Assembly: GCA_025765595.1 (NCBI GenBank)
Contig: JAIVFH010000012.1
Span: forward strand, 372,001 to 436,000
Source: Obelidium mucronatum
Taxonomy: Eukaryota > Chytridiomycota > Chytridiomycetes > Chytridiales > Chytriomycetaceae
Direction of reading: 5' to 3'
DNA length: 64,000 nt
The translations under genes and the position numbers were made by a program. Under the pieces are notes generated by a model. That model ran no database searches, had not been told where the DNA came from, and saw only the letters and a program-made list of their open reading frames with translations. Positions 21,306 to 36,056 of the stretch are shown here, in pieces (within the stretch, counting starts at the first letter, position 1; the number at the start of each line of letters is the position of its first letter).

Positions 21306-23342
21306 TTATTTTATGAACCAAATCAAAGAGGAACCAAAACCGAAGTCGCCAACCCGTAATGGTCTGCAAAACAACGTGACGGTTATAACGTACATCATAA
21401 TGAACCAAAATTCAAAGAAAACCAAGTTCAAACCTGAGAGCTGAGCATACGCTTCATTGTCCACAGTCAACTTATCCACTCTTGTAGTTTTCGATTCGAC
21501 TGATATTCCAGCAATGCCTCCAATCTCAAGAGTTTTTCTCTCTTTGAGCAACGAATTGTACTCCTCATCGCGGCTCTCACTCGTATATGGTTTTTCCCTT
21601 GAAGTCAATGAAATCATGTAGTCGATGGAGCAAGCGCTTTCGACGTCTGCCTTGTCTCCACAAACGCCATCGACTTCACCAAATGTGATTGGGTGTTCAC
21701 CGCTTGTTTCAAACATTATATCCTTCACCTCAAAGTTCACTGGTGAACTACTCGGGGATGGCAGACTGCCACTAACGCTGGACTTAAGACTTTTAATCAC
21801 AAGCTCACCACGCAGAATGCGCATCATGGTAGAATATTCTTCAGTGTGTTTCGATCCTGGCTGTTGGTGGATCGAAGGACGGCTGTTGACATTGAAGGAG
21901 CCAGCAAGAAGACCGACTTCTCCGCGATGCAAACGCATGATATCGTCCACGAATTCCTTCAAGGTCGCAAGCTGTGTCAATCGAACAGCCGCGGCGTTTG
22001 CCTCTCCTTGCTGTGATTGCACCATCGGATCTGCAGAAGGAGTGCGGACTCTTCCAAATAAAGGCCTCGCAGGCGGATGATGGAACAAGTGGTTTCCTGG
22101 AATCTGGAGATTGGCAGAGTGGGGTGGATTTGGACTGGCTGGTGCAGGTGCCTGGGGAGACGTGGCACCACCCATGAGAACCGGCGCATCTTTCGCAGAG
22201 GATTGAAGGTGGGTGTTGAATACGTGCAAGTATTTACTTGGCGCAATTTTGATTTTTGCATAGATTGCTCCCTTTGCAGTGAATCGATCTCCATTGATTC
22301 CACGTTTGAAGGTGACTTTATCGGTTTTGACGATTGGATAACGACTTAAAATTAGTAATCCGCCATCGACGCTCGTATTGAGGATTCCTTTCGATGGAGA
22401 CGCGACATGGTACTCGAAACCGTACTTTTTGGCTTGGAGGAGAAGCTTTGACAAACGAGTTGAACCGGAGGAGTAAATCTCCTGCAGACATACAACATCG
22501 TAGGAGGGAAGAATCGTGGCGGCGAAATGATTCAGACGGGCATTCTTGTAATCGGATGCATTGCTTGTGATTCCAGGCGGACGCAGGAAAATGTTGTAGG
22601 ATAGGATTCGGACACTAGTGGATGGTCCATTAGGACGAGCTGTAATCGAAGTGGGGCGCGATGAATCTTCGACGGCAGTTCTTTCTGATTGGATACTGGA
22701 GCGATTCGTTTCAACTTCTTCTGGGGCTTTTTTCTCAACAACACAACCGGAATCGTCAATATCCTGGCGATTCGATAGAGGTCTACTGGGTTCGTTAAGT
22801 TTCGGCTCGAACGAGGTGTAAACCGTGTGAGCGGCTGTTTTTGTCTCAGCGCGAGCTTGTGTTGGGGTAGCTATGTCGTCAATATCCTATGATGGGGTGT
22901 TAATACACGCTTTTTCGGAGGTGAGAACAAACTTTCATCATACTTTAACTTGCAAGTCGGTTTCGACATGCTTAGCAGGAGCTGCTGGAATGACTTGCGA
23001 TTTCACGGGAACAGGAATCGAAGAGGTAGGAGCTGAAGTGAACCGTGATGTGACGGGAGCTGAACTCGCAGGCGATGAAGATACTGGAGAAGAGGAAGGC
23101 GTTGCTGAAAGTACTGGCATTGTGGGACAAGCATCAGCAACGATTGGTGAACAGTTCCCCGATGCTTGTGGAGCGACACCTCGAGAAACGGCAGTGCCGC
23201 TAAGTCCTGACGATGCTCCATATGCAGTTACGCCACATGTTTTAACTACAAAGGGATGCGCCAGTGCTTGTCGTGCTGTCAGTCTTGCTCGAGGATCCAA
23301 CACGAGAAGTTTTCGAATGAAGTCTTTGGCTGCAGTCAAATT
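21306..23342 (-). pseudogene. CaMK-EEP fusion remnant Y (kinase C-lobe end, linker, EEP domain)
   Basis: Read right to left: the end of a CaMK-type kinase ([27 protein letters not shown]), a Ser/Pro/Ala linker, a short intron (about 22890-22945, GTATGA...CATAG), then an EEP domain: SYNIFLRPPG, DVVCLQEIY, GGLLILSRYPIV, YLHVFNTHLQSS, SIDYMISLTS, ending YAQLSG. The usual catalytic GDFN reads GSFN, and the C-terminal SDH is missing. The 5' end is cut at 23342, in an intron, by the promoter of DUF885 copy C. The last part (21306-21435) is likely intron or flank. Neutral sphingomyelinase-like activity would be the family guess; this copy looks dead. Confidence 0.65.
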
Positions 23343-23401
23343 GTAATGAAAAGAAATTGGTGTCTGGATTTGGACCTTCATCCAATTAAAAAATCTCCCA
23401 A

Positions 23402-25424
23402 ATGCCCGCTGCTCAACCGCCTCCAGTCGACATTGTATCTGATGCACAAATCGCTTATGCCAAACTGAGAGTCAAACGTTTGGGCAATCCATTTGTGTTG
23501 TTGGACTCAGGCTGCAGGATCATTAGCTTGGAGGCAGCAATGATTGACCTCTCTGCGGAAGCACAAGCCCAGTATGCCACTGACGTGAAAGGTATTTTGG
23601 CCAAAGTAGCTTCCGCCACAGAAGATGAGAAGTATCCCGATTCTGCAATCGAGCTCAAGGCGCTGCTTGACACACTTCATGTGACTTTGGAAGACCTTGT
23701 AATGGACAACGGCTATTCAGCAGCCCTTCTTTCAACGTGAGCTATCATTGATCAGACTTTAATCGCCTCGTTCTAATACTTTTCCAGAGACTTCAACCCA
23801 TTTATGACTCTCAATGACATGTTTACCTGGGCTCCTATTGAAAATACAACAAAAGGCCACAACTTAAGACTTGAGCTTGCAGCTGCTCAATTCAATGTGG
23901 CCATTAATAATCTCCGAGTTGCTGTGGACCTAAAGCTGACAATGAACCGCGAGTCTATTGAAAGACTCATCAAATTCTGTTTGGATGCTGCTTCTGTTGA
24001 CGTTATGTCATCTGCCATTTGCGTTCCAACATACGCCCAACATGATCCCTTGGGTTGCAAAGTGGATCTTGAAGAAGAAAAGCCAGCGTTTGCTGTTCTT
24101 GCCAATCAAGTTTTTGATGGATACCAGAGACTGGCTCACTTTCTTCAGGAATCTTATTTGCTTCATGCACGAACTCATCCTGGAATCTTTGGGCTTCCAA
24201 ACTATGAAACTGTTAGTTCTACCTTGTGCTTTTTCGAGTGTTATTTAACCTTTTTCCTGTCAGGCTTACCAACGCTATGTCTTCCAATACTGCCTCGCAG
24301 AACACTCGGCGCAGGCAATTAATGAGCTTGGTCTCACTGAAATCTCTCGCATTCAAAAAGAAATGACGACTCTCTTGAACACAATTGGTCGCATCGAAAC
24401 TATTCAAGTGTTTGGAGCAAGTCTTCGTGATCGACAAAGCTTCCCAGAGCTGTTCGAAAACGACAAAGATGCCGCGTTTGACAAGTTTAAAAGCAAGATC
24501 ATCTATGCTTTCGAATCAACTAAGCGCTTTACTTTTGGAGCGTTGCGGTGGGTTTCTGTTCTTCTATTTCAGTGGTTAAAAGACAGCTTATCGGCAAAAC
24601 AACAGAATCTACAAGTACGAAATGCAAAAGGTGGTGAAGGTTTCTCCAGAGCAAGAACACTCAACTCCTTTGGTTACCGTGAGAAATACCCCGATTTCCT
24701 TTGCAAGATTCCATCGTGCTATTTTGGTGAACGCTGAGAAACTTTTGGAAGCGCCATCCCATCAATGGGAGGCTATTATTTTGAATAAGGTACTTTTTGT
24801 TTGCACATGCCATCCTTTTTTCTAAATTAAGTATCTACGATTAGTTGTATCCAGGGGCGTGGTAAGTTTTGTGGATAAAAACGTAAGGAATCTTAAGCGG
24901 ATCATCACTATAGTCACCAATGGGAAGCTCTCACCTCCGGCAGACCGTTCAAACGAATTGAGTCGAAAACCACCAAATCGAAAGCATGGGCGGCATATGC
25001 CGAATCATGTGGAGCTGACATTGGATTCTATAATGACCCACTCCAGCTTTTCGGAAAGCTTGAGCGCGAACTCATCAACAGTATCATGCTCGTAGTTGAC
25101 ACTGGATTGCACACGCGTGGCTGGACAATCGAGCAATCCACGGCATTCATCACGGAGAACGCAGCGTACATTACCCCAGAAGACGCACTCGAGCTTGTCT
25201 TGCAAGCTTGCGAGGCGCCAGGAAAGGCACTTGCTCCAAAAATGGGGGAATTGCGCATCAGAAAGCTTCGCGCCAAAGTTGAAGAGGAATTCCCCTTCAA
25301 GGATCTTGTGTTAATGGGATTCAACCAGACTGCTCTTGAGACTGAGTTTTACAAGGGCGGCGAAGTTCTGGAATATGCCATGGAGTTGAGAATGAAGTCG
25401 TGGAGAACCAAGAGAGATAACTAG
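23402..25424 (+). CDS. DUF885-like protein, copy C
   Basis: Six exons: 23402-23736, 23788-24211, 24264-24547, 24606-24789, a 17-nt exon at 24845-24861, and 24914-25424. Closest to copy A throughout. The degenerate motif reads NKLYPGACHQ, so the first position pair has drifted further (NQ to NK), as expected for an unconstrained metal site. Intron 3 has a GTGGGT donor. The frame is open. The promoter is shortened: homology to copy A starts only at 23346, where the truncated kinase-EEP remnant joins. Confidence 0.75.
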
Positions 25425-25734
25425 ATGGAAATAACGGCGAGACAGTGTGTCGTGGAGAACCAAGAGAGATAACTAGATGGAAAAATAGGTGAACAGGGAT
25501 TTTATATCTTTCGAAATAAAACCAATAGTTGACAGAAATCCCTGTGTATTATTGTCGAAAATCGGAAAACCCCGCCTTTACGCCCGTAGGTGCTCAGATT
25601 TAATTTATGCGCTTTATTTATGAATAACATCAAAGAGGAACCATTACCGAAGTCGCCAACCCCTAATGATCTGCCAAATAAATTGGCGGTTATAACATAC
25701 ACACAAAAGTCAAAGCAAACCAAGTCTTTGCTTG

Positions 25735-27217
<1,483 letters not shown>

Positions 27218-27704
27218 AATCTATTGGGTAAAATTTAAGCATAAAATACCAATTATATTCAAACTGTTTGATTGCTGAAGATGGGACTCAGTCCAGCGTC
27301 GAGATAAGGGCAATAGTACATAGAGGAATAGTGTGTCAAACATACGATCAAGTGCTTTTCCCCAAGCTCCTGGACTTTTGAGATAAAAAGGCATAAATAA
27401 TAATAGCACGCCTTTACCGAATCCTGGCCTGTCCAGTGACATTAGCCGCATGCGAGAAATCTGTCCTTGAGTTTGAAGAGACTGATAGAAACTAACGACA
27501 ACTGGTGGCATGAGCAGAAGATACATTAAAGATCTCTTGCTTTATCAATTGTTTGTTGTGGCGGTGTTTCAAGTTTTAAGGATGGGCGAGTTATTGCCGG
27601 TTGATTCAAAATGACTACGGTGGCCTTGAAGCAGTTGTTGAGCGATATTGTATGCCGTTTTTTACGAAAAGCACTTTGGCAGAGGCCAGTTGTCTAAGGA
27701 GTCA
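27218..27704. other. Unassigned stretch
   Basis: No recognisable gene. It should contain the missing kinase N-lobe if that had survived; no glycine loop or VAIK-like motif is visible on the minus strand. Confidence 0.4.
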
Positions 27705-27918
27705 CTTCTTACCCTTGGACAAACACCTGGTTGAAGTGGTTTGCAACGAGATGTCCAACAGAATCAGCCAACTCCCGCAACTCACTTGTTCTTTCCCACA
27801 GCTGCGGCGAGATCCAAAGCAAGCGACAGACAGGAGGTGCTGGGTTTGAATCCGGTTAGTTTGGTTATGGGTTCTGGCAGCCTTTCCGATGGGTGTCCAT
27901 ACATGCTGAATTTTAGAG
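27705..27918 (-). pseudogene. Degenerate partial copy of the eS1 gene 5' end, left part
   Basis: Aligns by eye to 14187-14391: TTACCCTTGGACAAAC, the intron, CAACTCACTTGTTCTTTCC, GCAAGCGACAGACAG, GGGTTCTGGCAGCC and GAATTTTAGAG. It covers exons 1-3 and two introns, with many substitutions. The match stops exactly at 27918 and resumes at 50743 (TTTTAGAGAGGACGAAAGGG), so a later 22.8-kb insertion split the copy. Confidence 0.8.
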
Positions 27919-27936
27919 CAAGGGTGTATGAAACAG
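27911..27936 (+). repeat. Left target duplication and terminal inverted repeat of the 22.8-kb element
   Basis: 8-bp TTTTAGAG (27911-27918), then an 18-bp terminal repeat (27919-27936) identical to the reverse complement of 50725-50742. Confidence 0.75.
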
Positions 27937-28263
27937 AGCTGGCTTTGTGAGGTTGAGGAAGATTGCTATGGCTTTCGCGGACCTGATCGAATCAAGGCAA
28001 TAGAATGGAGGAATTTCAAATATATATGAAGAAGCTGGAATTCAACGAAGTATTGTGGAATCCAGCCAAAATGAGAACTTCCACAAGGGAATGAATGCAA
28101 TATTGGGGGGGCGTACTTTTAGCTACAGAGTTGGAATTCGGCTGCTGATGATTCATATTGTTGATGTAATTTTTGATTCTTGTTTCTCCATCACATTAAT
28201 GTTATAAAATAGTGCAGTATTCGCCAAGGAGAATTGTTTCAAAGAATACCGAAACTATATGGC

Positions 28264-29920
28264 ATGCCTCTCCCAGATCTAGCAAGGACAGTAATTTCAA
28301 TGAACGGTCTTCTTCCGGATTCTCCTCAGTCGAATTTCCTTCTGGAACTCTTGAAGAATCGAGCCCCTTCAGGATTACTTCGATATGTGCGTTCTGGAAC
28401 CAGCAATATTGACCAGTGGAAGGCTCTCTTTGGAATATGCGATCTGCAACCTGGGCCCTCACAAAGCGCAATCGAAAGTGCAGCCATCAGTGCTGCCCAC
28501 CGCCGCGAGTTTATTCAGATATTCCAAAGATCACTTACGCATGTCAACACAACGATAACCTTGGACAAAAATCTTATTTGGAAACGTCTTCACATTGATG
28601 CCGAAACTATTGACTTTCAAACCCAATGGAACAGTCATGAAATTGAGTTGCTTCGGAATATTAGACTGCAACAAGAGGCAACTCCTTGGCCATGGTCTCA
28701 TTCAGATGCTGTGACCACAATTCTTTACAACGTTATTGTGCAAAGAAATGAAAATTCTCGACTACCAATCACGGCACGCTCATACGGAAGCATTGAAAAA
28801 AAAATCCGGTCTGGTCTTGCTGCAAATGACACAACGCTGAAGGAGCCGCTTTTTGTAATCAATCACCCAAAACCTTCGAAACAATTGGACTTCACGATTG
28901 AGGAGAAGTACTTGGTTGCAAAATTATTCGACATTCTATCCCAGATTGACATCAAAAACCGAAAGCAGCAGTTCCACATGCTGTGGCACTTTGCTTCTTG
29001 TACAACAGCAGAAATTTATTCTCGATCAGTGGCAGATCTGGATAAAAAATGGAGTAATTCTCTTCGTCAAGGTTCTCGAAAATCTGTTAACAACTTCCCA
29101 TCAATTCTTGACGATGTGCTTCTTGACGAGGCGCCAACAAATCCGTCTGAATACTTGGCGGATCTTTCGCTCCTGAATGAAACCGACTCACTTCTGGCTG
29201 AAGCGGCTGTGTTTCTTAATAGCTGCGGTGCTATTTCGCCCCCTCAAGATACCAACAGCTTGCTGCAACAATCCAGTTCTTTGGAAAGCGCCTCGATAAT
29301 ACGGCAACAGCCTGTACCGCTTTCCATACCGCTTGTGCAATCACAGCAAACAACAAGAGGATTGGTCTCGTCAGAAGATTGGGAAGCAATTGCCACATAT
29401 GCAGGAAGGATTTCAGGATCGAATGGGCGATGGGACCTTGTGCGAGAATTCGCAACAGCAATCAATTCGAAATACGCTGCTGTGAATTCAAATGGCTGGA
29501 AGCAACGATATATGTTGGTTTTTCATATTCTTTTTATTATTCTAATCAGATAATTGTTGCAGGAGACATCAACGAGAATTGCAACATCTACATGCAAAAC
29601 TGCCGACTCCGCCCACCCCTACCAATCATTCCCCAGCAATTCGAACCATTGCTCCTGATCCATCCATTGCATCGGTGGCTTCCATTTCTACACGTCTGAT
29701 AGCCAGCCAGAACGAAGTCGAACCAGATACTGCCTCGAACAATCAGCCAAATTCGGCGATAAGGAGCGAAACCGCATTCCTGAAGAAAACCAAGCAGAAA
29801 TCGTGTGTAGCGTGTGTTAAACGGAAGAAGTCCTGCAATGGCAGTCAAAAAGAATGTGCGAAAAGACCCAAACACTCGCATCAACCCAGTGTATCTTCCT
29901 TCATAAATCAAAACAAATAA
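28264..29920 (+). CDS. Myb/SANT-type DNA-binding protein of the DNA transposon
   Basis: Two exons joined across a 49-nt intron (29514-29562, GTTGGT...TGCAG); the splice creates an in-frame ATG codon. The start at 28264 (MPLPDLARTV) is the first ATG of the frame. A helical N-terminal region of unknown function is followed near residues 370-420 by SEDWEAIATYAGRISGSNGRW and a second Trp-containing helix, a Myb/SANT-like repeat. The C-terminus is basic with KQKSCVACVKRKKSC, a possible zinc cluster. Harbinger elements often pair a transposase with a Myb-like partner that guides it to the ends. The gene is on the same strand and just upstream of the transposase. Its frame is intact, unlike its two neighbours. 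Confidence 0.55.
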
Positions 29921-30029
29921 AGATATATTTTCAATGTAAATATGTTTATTTGTTTTAATAACGATTCAATTTAATTAGACAACCGGCGGAGCTTCGAGAA
30001 TCGGTGTCGGAGTTCCGTCGAAGTCTGTC

Positions 30030-30060
30030 GGATATGGCGCCTTCGCCCGGCGCCATATCC
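30030..30060. repeat. Perfect 12-bp stem hairpin between transposon genes
   Basis: GGATATGGCGCC (30030-30041), a 7-nt loop, then GGCGCCATATCC (30049-30060). It lies between the Myb-like gene and the transposase. Function unknown; it could be a transcript terminator, a binding site or a fold in the leader. Confidence 0.85.
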
Positions 30061-30826
30061 ACCAGCCCCTTGCAGCCAATGTGGATTCCGAGCAGTTTCG
30101 ACGGATTTTTAGAATCACAAAGGCCACCTTTGATCACATTTTGGCACATGTCCGGGTACATCTTGAGAAGCCTGTAAAAACGCCAGGAAAACCCAGGACT
30201 ATTCCTCGAGACCAGCTTGCGATGGCCCTTGCATATGTTGCTACTGGACAGCCACTTCGAACAGTTGGAGATTGGTTCGGGTATGGAGAAATGACTGCTG
30301 GAGACTCAGTTCGACGATGCAGCTCTGTTATAAATGAAGTATTCAGTGGCGTTATATGTCTTCCTGATGTCTTGTCGGATGAGTGGACAACTATGGCGTC
30401 AAAGTTTGCAGAGTTAGGGGGGTTGCCCAATACTGTACTTGCACTGGATGGGAGTTATATCAAAGTTGAGGCTCCAGGAGAAGACCCAAACGTGCCAGGA
30501 GGGCCCTACGTCAAAAAGGACTTCTTTTGTCACAAGCAGTTTTATGCTATTCTGCTGATGGCTGCCTGCAATGCTGATTATATGTTTCGGTTTGTCGATG
30601 TGGGATGGCCTGGATCAACATCAGATTCTGCAGCATATGGAAGCAGTGAACTTGGCCGCAATGTGGATACGCTACTACCTCGTCATACTGTCATTCTAGG
30701 GGATACGATCTTCACAAACTCAGATTGGATGATTACACCCTTCAAGAGAAGCCGTTTGCGCCAAGCTGATCACCGTACTAACAGATTCAACAAGCGTCAT
30801 TGCAAGACACGCGTTGTTATTGAGAA

Positions 30827-31212
30827 TATTAAGTTTTGTACCTTCAAGTTTATTTGTTCAGTTCAGTTCATCAGTTATCTACGTCAGTTGTACCCTGGTT
30901 TCTTTTCTCTGCCGATCGCCGCCTGCCGACGCTCTATCTCTCGTTTCAAATTGAAGAATTTTCTCGGCACCTATCCTCCGATACAAGCCACACAAGCCAA
31001 CCAAGAATGTCCGAGACCTCAAGGACAATTCCCTCCAATATTTTCTTCTTCTACACTACAACAGTTTATTCACAACTTATCTACATTTATCTCCATTCAA
31101 ATTTTGCCTATTAGGCTTGATCAGTATAACTGCTATAAATAAAGAAAGCGATTCCCTCTCTTGAGGATATCGAAGTTAAAACATATCTAACTGAATTGAA
31201 CATTTCTCAATA
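30827..31212 (+). repeat. 5' LTR of copia element 1
   Basis: Contains a TATA-like CTATAAATAAAG (31133-31144), probably the promoter, about 70 bp before the LTR end. The base near 30927 (CGATCGCC against CGATTGCC) is the single difference from the 3' LTR. Confidence 0.92.
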
Positions 31213-31351
31213 CGTTATCAGCACCAACGCCTCTGCCGCTGCCGCTTACAGTTCCCAAGACAACTGCTACATATCTGCTATATCAGACTACTACTTCGAT
31301 CACTGATTTCTATCGAGAACTCTTTTATTACTGTCACTACTACTATCTACA

Positions 31352-34300
31352 ATGGCCGCCCTTATGAAAGTCAAGCTGCTTATCTTTGGCAAGGACACCC
31401 AGGACTTTCACGTCTGGCACTGTCGCTTCACCACAACCTGCGACGAAGTTCCAGGTGCTACCGCACTCCTTACCTGCGCTCCGGATACTCAAAACGCCAC
31501 TGAGATGGAACTCCACTCCCATGTCAAGGGACTCCTGTTCCGACACCTATCGGACACTCACCTTAACCTGGTCCGATCATTAGCCAACGTTATGGCAATG
31601 AACAACTTCCTGATTGCAAACCACGGAACCGCAGACGCAAGCAACATTCTTGCACTCCGCAAGGCTGCCAAGCTACTCAAGTACGTTGAGCTGTCCGATT
31701 CTGACACTCACCTTTCCGAGCTCCAGACAATCTACTCTCGCATCGCCAACGGCCGCGCTCCTTCCGCAGAAATTATTGAAGAGCACACTACTACCCTTCT
31801 CGAGTCCCTTCCAACTACCGGCGACGACTGGCCACCCTTTGTTTCAGCCGTCCTGACCAACGCCGCGTTGAATAACACTACACCGCCACTTGCCACCGTG
31901 TCCTCCATGTTCTCAATCAAGGCCAAGAACCTAATCCAGGTTGCCAAGAACGAGGGAGGCGACACGCCGTGCAACAACCACGCCCTGCAAGTCAAGCAGG
32001 CCAACCAAGTCCAACACCAGCGCGAGACCAGAACCTGCCACTACTGCAGTCGGACACCTCCGCTCCGACTGCCTAAAGCTCAAGAATGCCACTATCTCCA
32101 ACACCCGCAGCAACTCTGGCTTCAACAACACCAACTACAGCTCAAACTACAGCTCCAACGCCGGCCCCAGCAAATTCAACGGGCACAACCGCGGTCGCCA
32201 CAACTACAACAGTAGCCGTCATCGCTCGCCCAGCCGCAACCCCGGCCGCCCTCGCCAAGCAAGCACAAGTCAAGGCAACCGCAGCTTCCTCTCCTTCTCA
32301 GCCATTGCCAATTGGACCCTCGACGCTCCCGACATTGACCCCGTCGACTTCACGGACCACCCGCCCGGTTTTCTTCCAGACTCCGACTCTGAATCGGACT
32401 ACTGTTCCGACGAGGACATCGATCCTGCCTTTGGACACTTCTGTCCCGACACCTACCTGACCGCCGAGAACATTTGGACACCACTTCCAGACACCTCCAA
32501 TGCCACTACCACTGAACCAGAAACTACAAGCACTTTATTCGATTCAACTACTGCAAAGGAAACCAAGACCGCCTTGACCGCTGACGCCACCGCCCTTAAA
32601 GCCACTGTTCCACTCTCCAGCAACGTCGACTTCGACAATCCAGCCATCGACCTCCCTGCCGCTCTTCTCAAGTTCCCCGACAATTCCCAGCTGACTCAAC
32701 CGAATGCGCTCTCCGCCAGTTCAAGCCCACGCATTCCGACTTATCTTGATACAGGCGCCAGCAAGCACTTCTTTGCCCAAGCTGATGACTTCGCATCGAC
32801 CGAGCCGTTCAATGACACTGTCACCGTCGGAGGTGACTCCAAGTGCCACATTACCGCCAAAGGTCAAGTTCTCTTAGCTCCACCGCATGACTCCAAGTCC
32901 AGACCGCTGATGCTCACGGAAGTCTACCACGTCCCTCAGTTCCGTTCCAATCTCGTCTCCATGTCCGCGCTCGCCGCCAAGGGTTGTAAGTTAGTTATCA
33001 ATAAGTACAAGGCCACAGTCAGCCACAAGGGAGAAACAGTACTTACCGCAACCGTGAACTCCAAGGGTCTTTACCTTGTCGATTACAATCCCATCAAGCC
33101 CTCCAAGGAAGCCCACCTGTCCTCTGCAAGTTCTCTCGAAGATGTTCTCCACCGCCGTTTTGGCCACTGCGGCAAAGACGCTATCAAGCGCATCATAGAC
33201 GCCATGACCGCAGGCAAGCCGCTAGTCAAGCTCGCCATCGACCCCAGTTCCTTCTCCGCTAGCTCCAACGAGTCCTCCACATGCTCCGTCTGCACCACCG
33301 CCAATCTCCACAAGAGACCATTCACACACGCCAAGGAACGCTGCAAAGAAATAGGAGGTAAGATTAGCGCAGACTTAGCCGGTCCAATACAGCAACCTAC
33401 CTACGACGGCTACCGCTACTTCCTTCTGCTCATCGACGACGCCAGCCTGACCATCTGGATCTACCTGCTCAAGAACAAGTCCGAAGCTTTCAGCAAGTTA
33501 GAACAATTTGAAGCCGCTCTCTACAATCAATACGGACTCACCGTCAAGGAGTACTCTACCGACGGAGGAGGTGAATTCATCAACCACCGCATGAAGGACC
33601 ACTGCGCCCGCAATGGGATCGCCCACTCAGTCACCGCTCCTCACACTCCTCAGCAGAATTCCCGCGCCGAACGAGCAATTCAAACGATCATGAATATTGC
33701 TCGCGCCCTCCTGCGAGACAGTGAACTTCCCAAGTCTCTATGGGGAGAAGCCGTGTTATCAGCCGCCTATCTGTCCAACCGAATTCCACGAAAGCAACTC
33801 ACCATGACTCTGTTCCAAGCTTTCACAGGCAAGATTCCAGACTGCTCCCGGCTCGTAATCTGGGGGAGCAAGGCCTTCTGGCACAACTTCAAGACCAAGA
33901 AACTTGATGACCGCGGAAACCCCTGCCATATAGTCGGTTTCGATTACAGGGGAAATGGAAACTACCTATGCTATGACCCACTCACCCAGAGAGTTTACCC
34001 GGCCGCCTCAGTAACAGTGGTTGAAAGCGACTTTGCAACCACCCATCAACAGTCCGATGACGATTCCTCAGAAGCCTCCGACGAAGACTCCTTCCACACA
34101 GCTCCCAATTCTCCCGCCGGTTCCAGCACCGCAAGCCTTCCTGTAGTGCCCAATTCACCAGGTCCAAGTTCCAGAGGTTCAACTCCTGAACCGTCTCCTT
34201 CGCCGCTCAGGTCGCCGCCGCCACGAGTCCAGTTCCAGTCAACTCCACCGCCCGTCAACCTTCGCCGATCCACCAGAAGCAGACAGCCTGTCCAATGATT

Positions 34301-36013
34301 CAATCCGTTAGACTACAGTAAACAACCAAGACAAGGAGCTCACCTTACTGAAGCCAATGCCCTCACCGCTGCCATTTCAACTACAACCACCGACCCAGCC
34401 AGTTACCAAGAAGCCATTAATTCACCAGACGCCGCGCAATGGAAAGCAGCTATTGAACAAGAACTTCAGTCCCTTGAACGAAATGAAACATGGGAAGAAG
34501 CCACTCTACCTGAAAACCGCAAGGCCATAGGAAACCGCTGGACCTTCAAGCTCAAGACCGATTCCTTTGGCAAGCCTACTCGCCACAAGGGGCGTTTAGT
34601 TGGAAAAGGTTTCTCTCAAGTGCAAGGAATGGACTACCACGAAATCTTCAGTCCAGTTGTCAAGATCGCCTCCGTCAAGGTGCTACTTGCTATTGCCGCT
34701 TCCCGCGACTGGGAAATTCTGTCGTTCGATGTCAACAATGCCTTCCTTCATTTCAATTTGGAAGAAGAAATCTACATGTCATTCCCTGAAGGATACACGC
34801 CACGCTCCAAGTCCGCCAATTGTCTTTGCCTTCGCAAGGGTCTCTACGGCCTCAAGCAAGCCGGAAAGGCCTGGAACAACCACCTCGACAAGCAGTTACG
34901 TGCCATCGGATGGGAACGCCTCATCAACGACGAATGCATCTATTCCATCCTCGTTGAAGGTGAATTGTGTTTTCTCTGCGTGTACGTTGACGACCTTGTC
35001 CTCTTTGCCAAGGGTCAATCACGTGCCATCGTCATCTCTACCAGTCTCCTCGCCACTCTCGACTTGAACGCTCTTGGACCGCTCAAGGAGTACCTCGGAA
35101 TCTCCATCGTTCGCAACCGTTCCAAGAAACTCATCCATCTCTCCCAGCCCGGTTACACCGCCAAGATCCTTAGTCGCTTCGGTCAAGCCAACTGCTCTCC
35201 TGCCACCACTCCAATGTCCGACACTGCCAAGATCCAGAAAGACATGTACCGATCAAGGCCTCGGTCCAAGCCCTCGATCCAAGAAGTCAACTCTACCGTG
35301 GGCTTGTCGGTGCCACCATGTACCTAGCCGTCTGGACCTGCCCAGACATCCTCTACGCAATCAGCGTACTTTCTCGCTACGTCTCCAGTCCCCAGCAAGG
35401 CCACTGGAACGCCGGTATTCGACTTCTTCAGTACCTTGCCGGAACTCAGACACATGGGCTTTCATTCGACGGCAACGCAATCGATGCCGAAACTTTAATC
35501 GGATACACCGATTCCGACTGGGCAGGATGCGTTGACACCAGAAACTCCACCTCCGGTTACGTCTTCTTTCTCTCTGGTTGTCCTGTCTCTACCCGATCCA
35601 AACTCCAGCCAACAGTTGCAACTTCCTCCATGATGGCCGAATGGACTGCCGCCTACCACACAACTACCGAAGCTGTTTGGTTACGTCAGCTACTTGCCGA
35701 ACTCGGCGCGCCCCAGGTCAAGCCTACTGTAATCCACGCCGACAACCAAGGAGCAATAGCTATCTCCAAGAATAACGAATCACACCAGCGATCCAAGCAT
35801 ATGGATGTTAAGTATCGCTACATCCGCGAGCAAGTTCATGCCGGAATCATTTCTTTGGTTTACATCGCTACTGCAAGCATGATCGCCGATATTCTCACCA
35901 AGGCACTACCAAGAATCAAGTTTATCTACTTTGTTTCTGCTCTCGTTTCAAAACTCCAAAGTGACGGTAAAACATCAGATGGTGATGGAGACCGTAGCAA
36001 GGATGAACAATAA
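31352..36013 (+). pseudogene. gag-pol of copia element 1, with three frame lesions
   Basis: Gag starts at 31352 (MAALMKVKLLIFGK). The zinc knuckle is broken: CHYC is in the gag frame while GHLRSDC is in the pol frame, and the spacing is 5 nt short of CX2CX4HX4C (32035-32079). The pol frame then gives protease YLDTGASKHFF, integrase HRRFGHCG...CSVC, DLAGP, STDGGGEF, NSRAERAIQTIMN. An in-frame TGA at 34296-34298 separates integrase from reverse transcriptase (FSPVVKIASVKVLLAI, DVNNAFLH, CVYVDDLVLFAKG). A frameshift near 35250-35320 precedes RNase H (YTDSDWAGC, HADNQGAIAIS, IADILTKALP). It cannot make a full polyprotein unless by recoding. Confidence 0.9.
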
Positions 36014-36056
36014 GTTCTTCTTGACATTTATTCCCTCACTTCACAAATAGGGGGAG

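Noticed and set aside
28234..28263. Upstream start for the Myb-like gene
   Set aside because: The codon at 28234 is TTG; the first ATG in the frame is 28264, unless a 5' exon exists.
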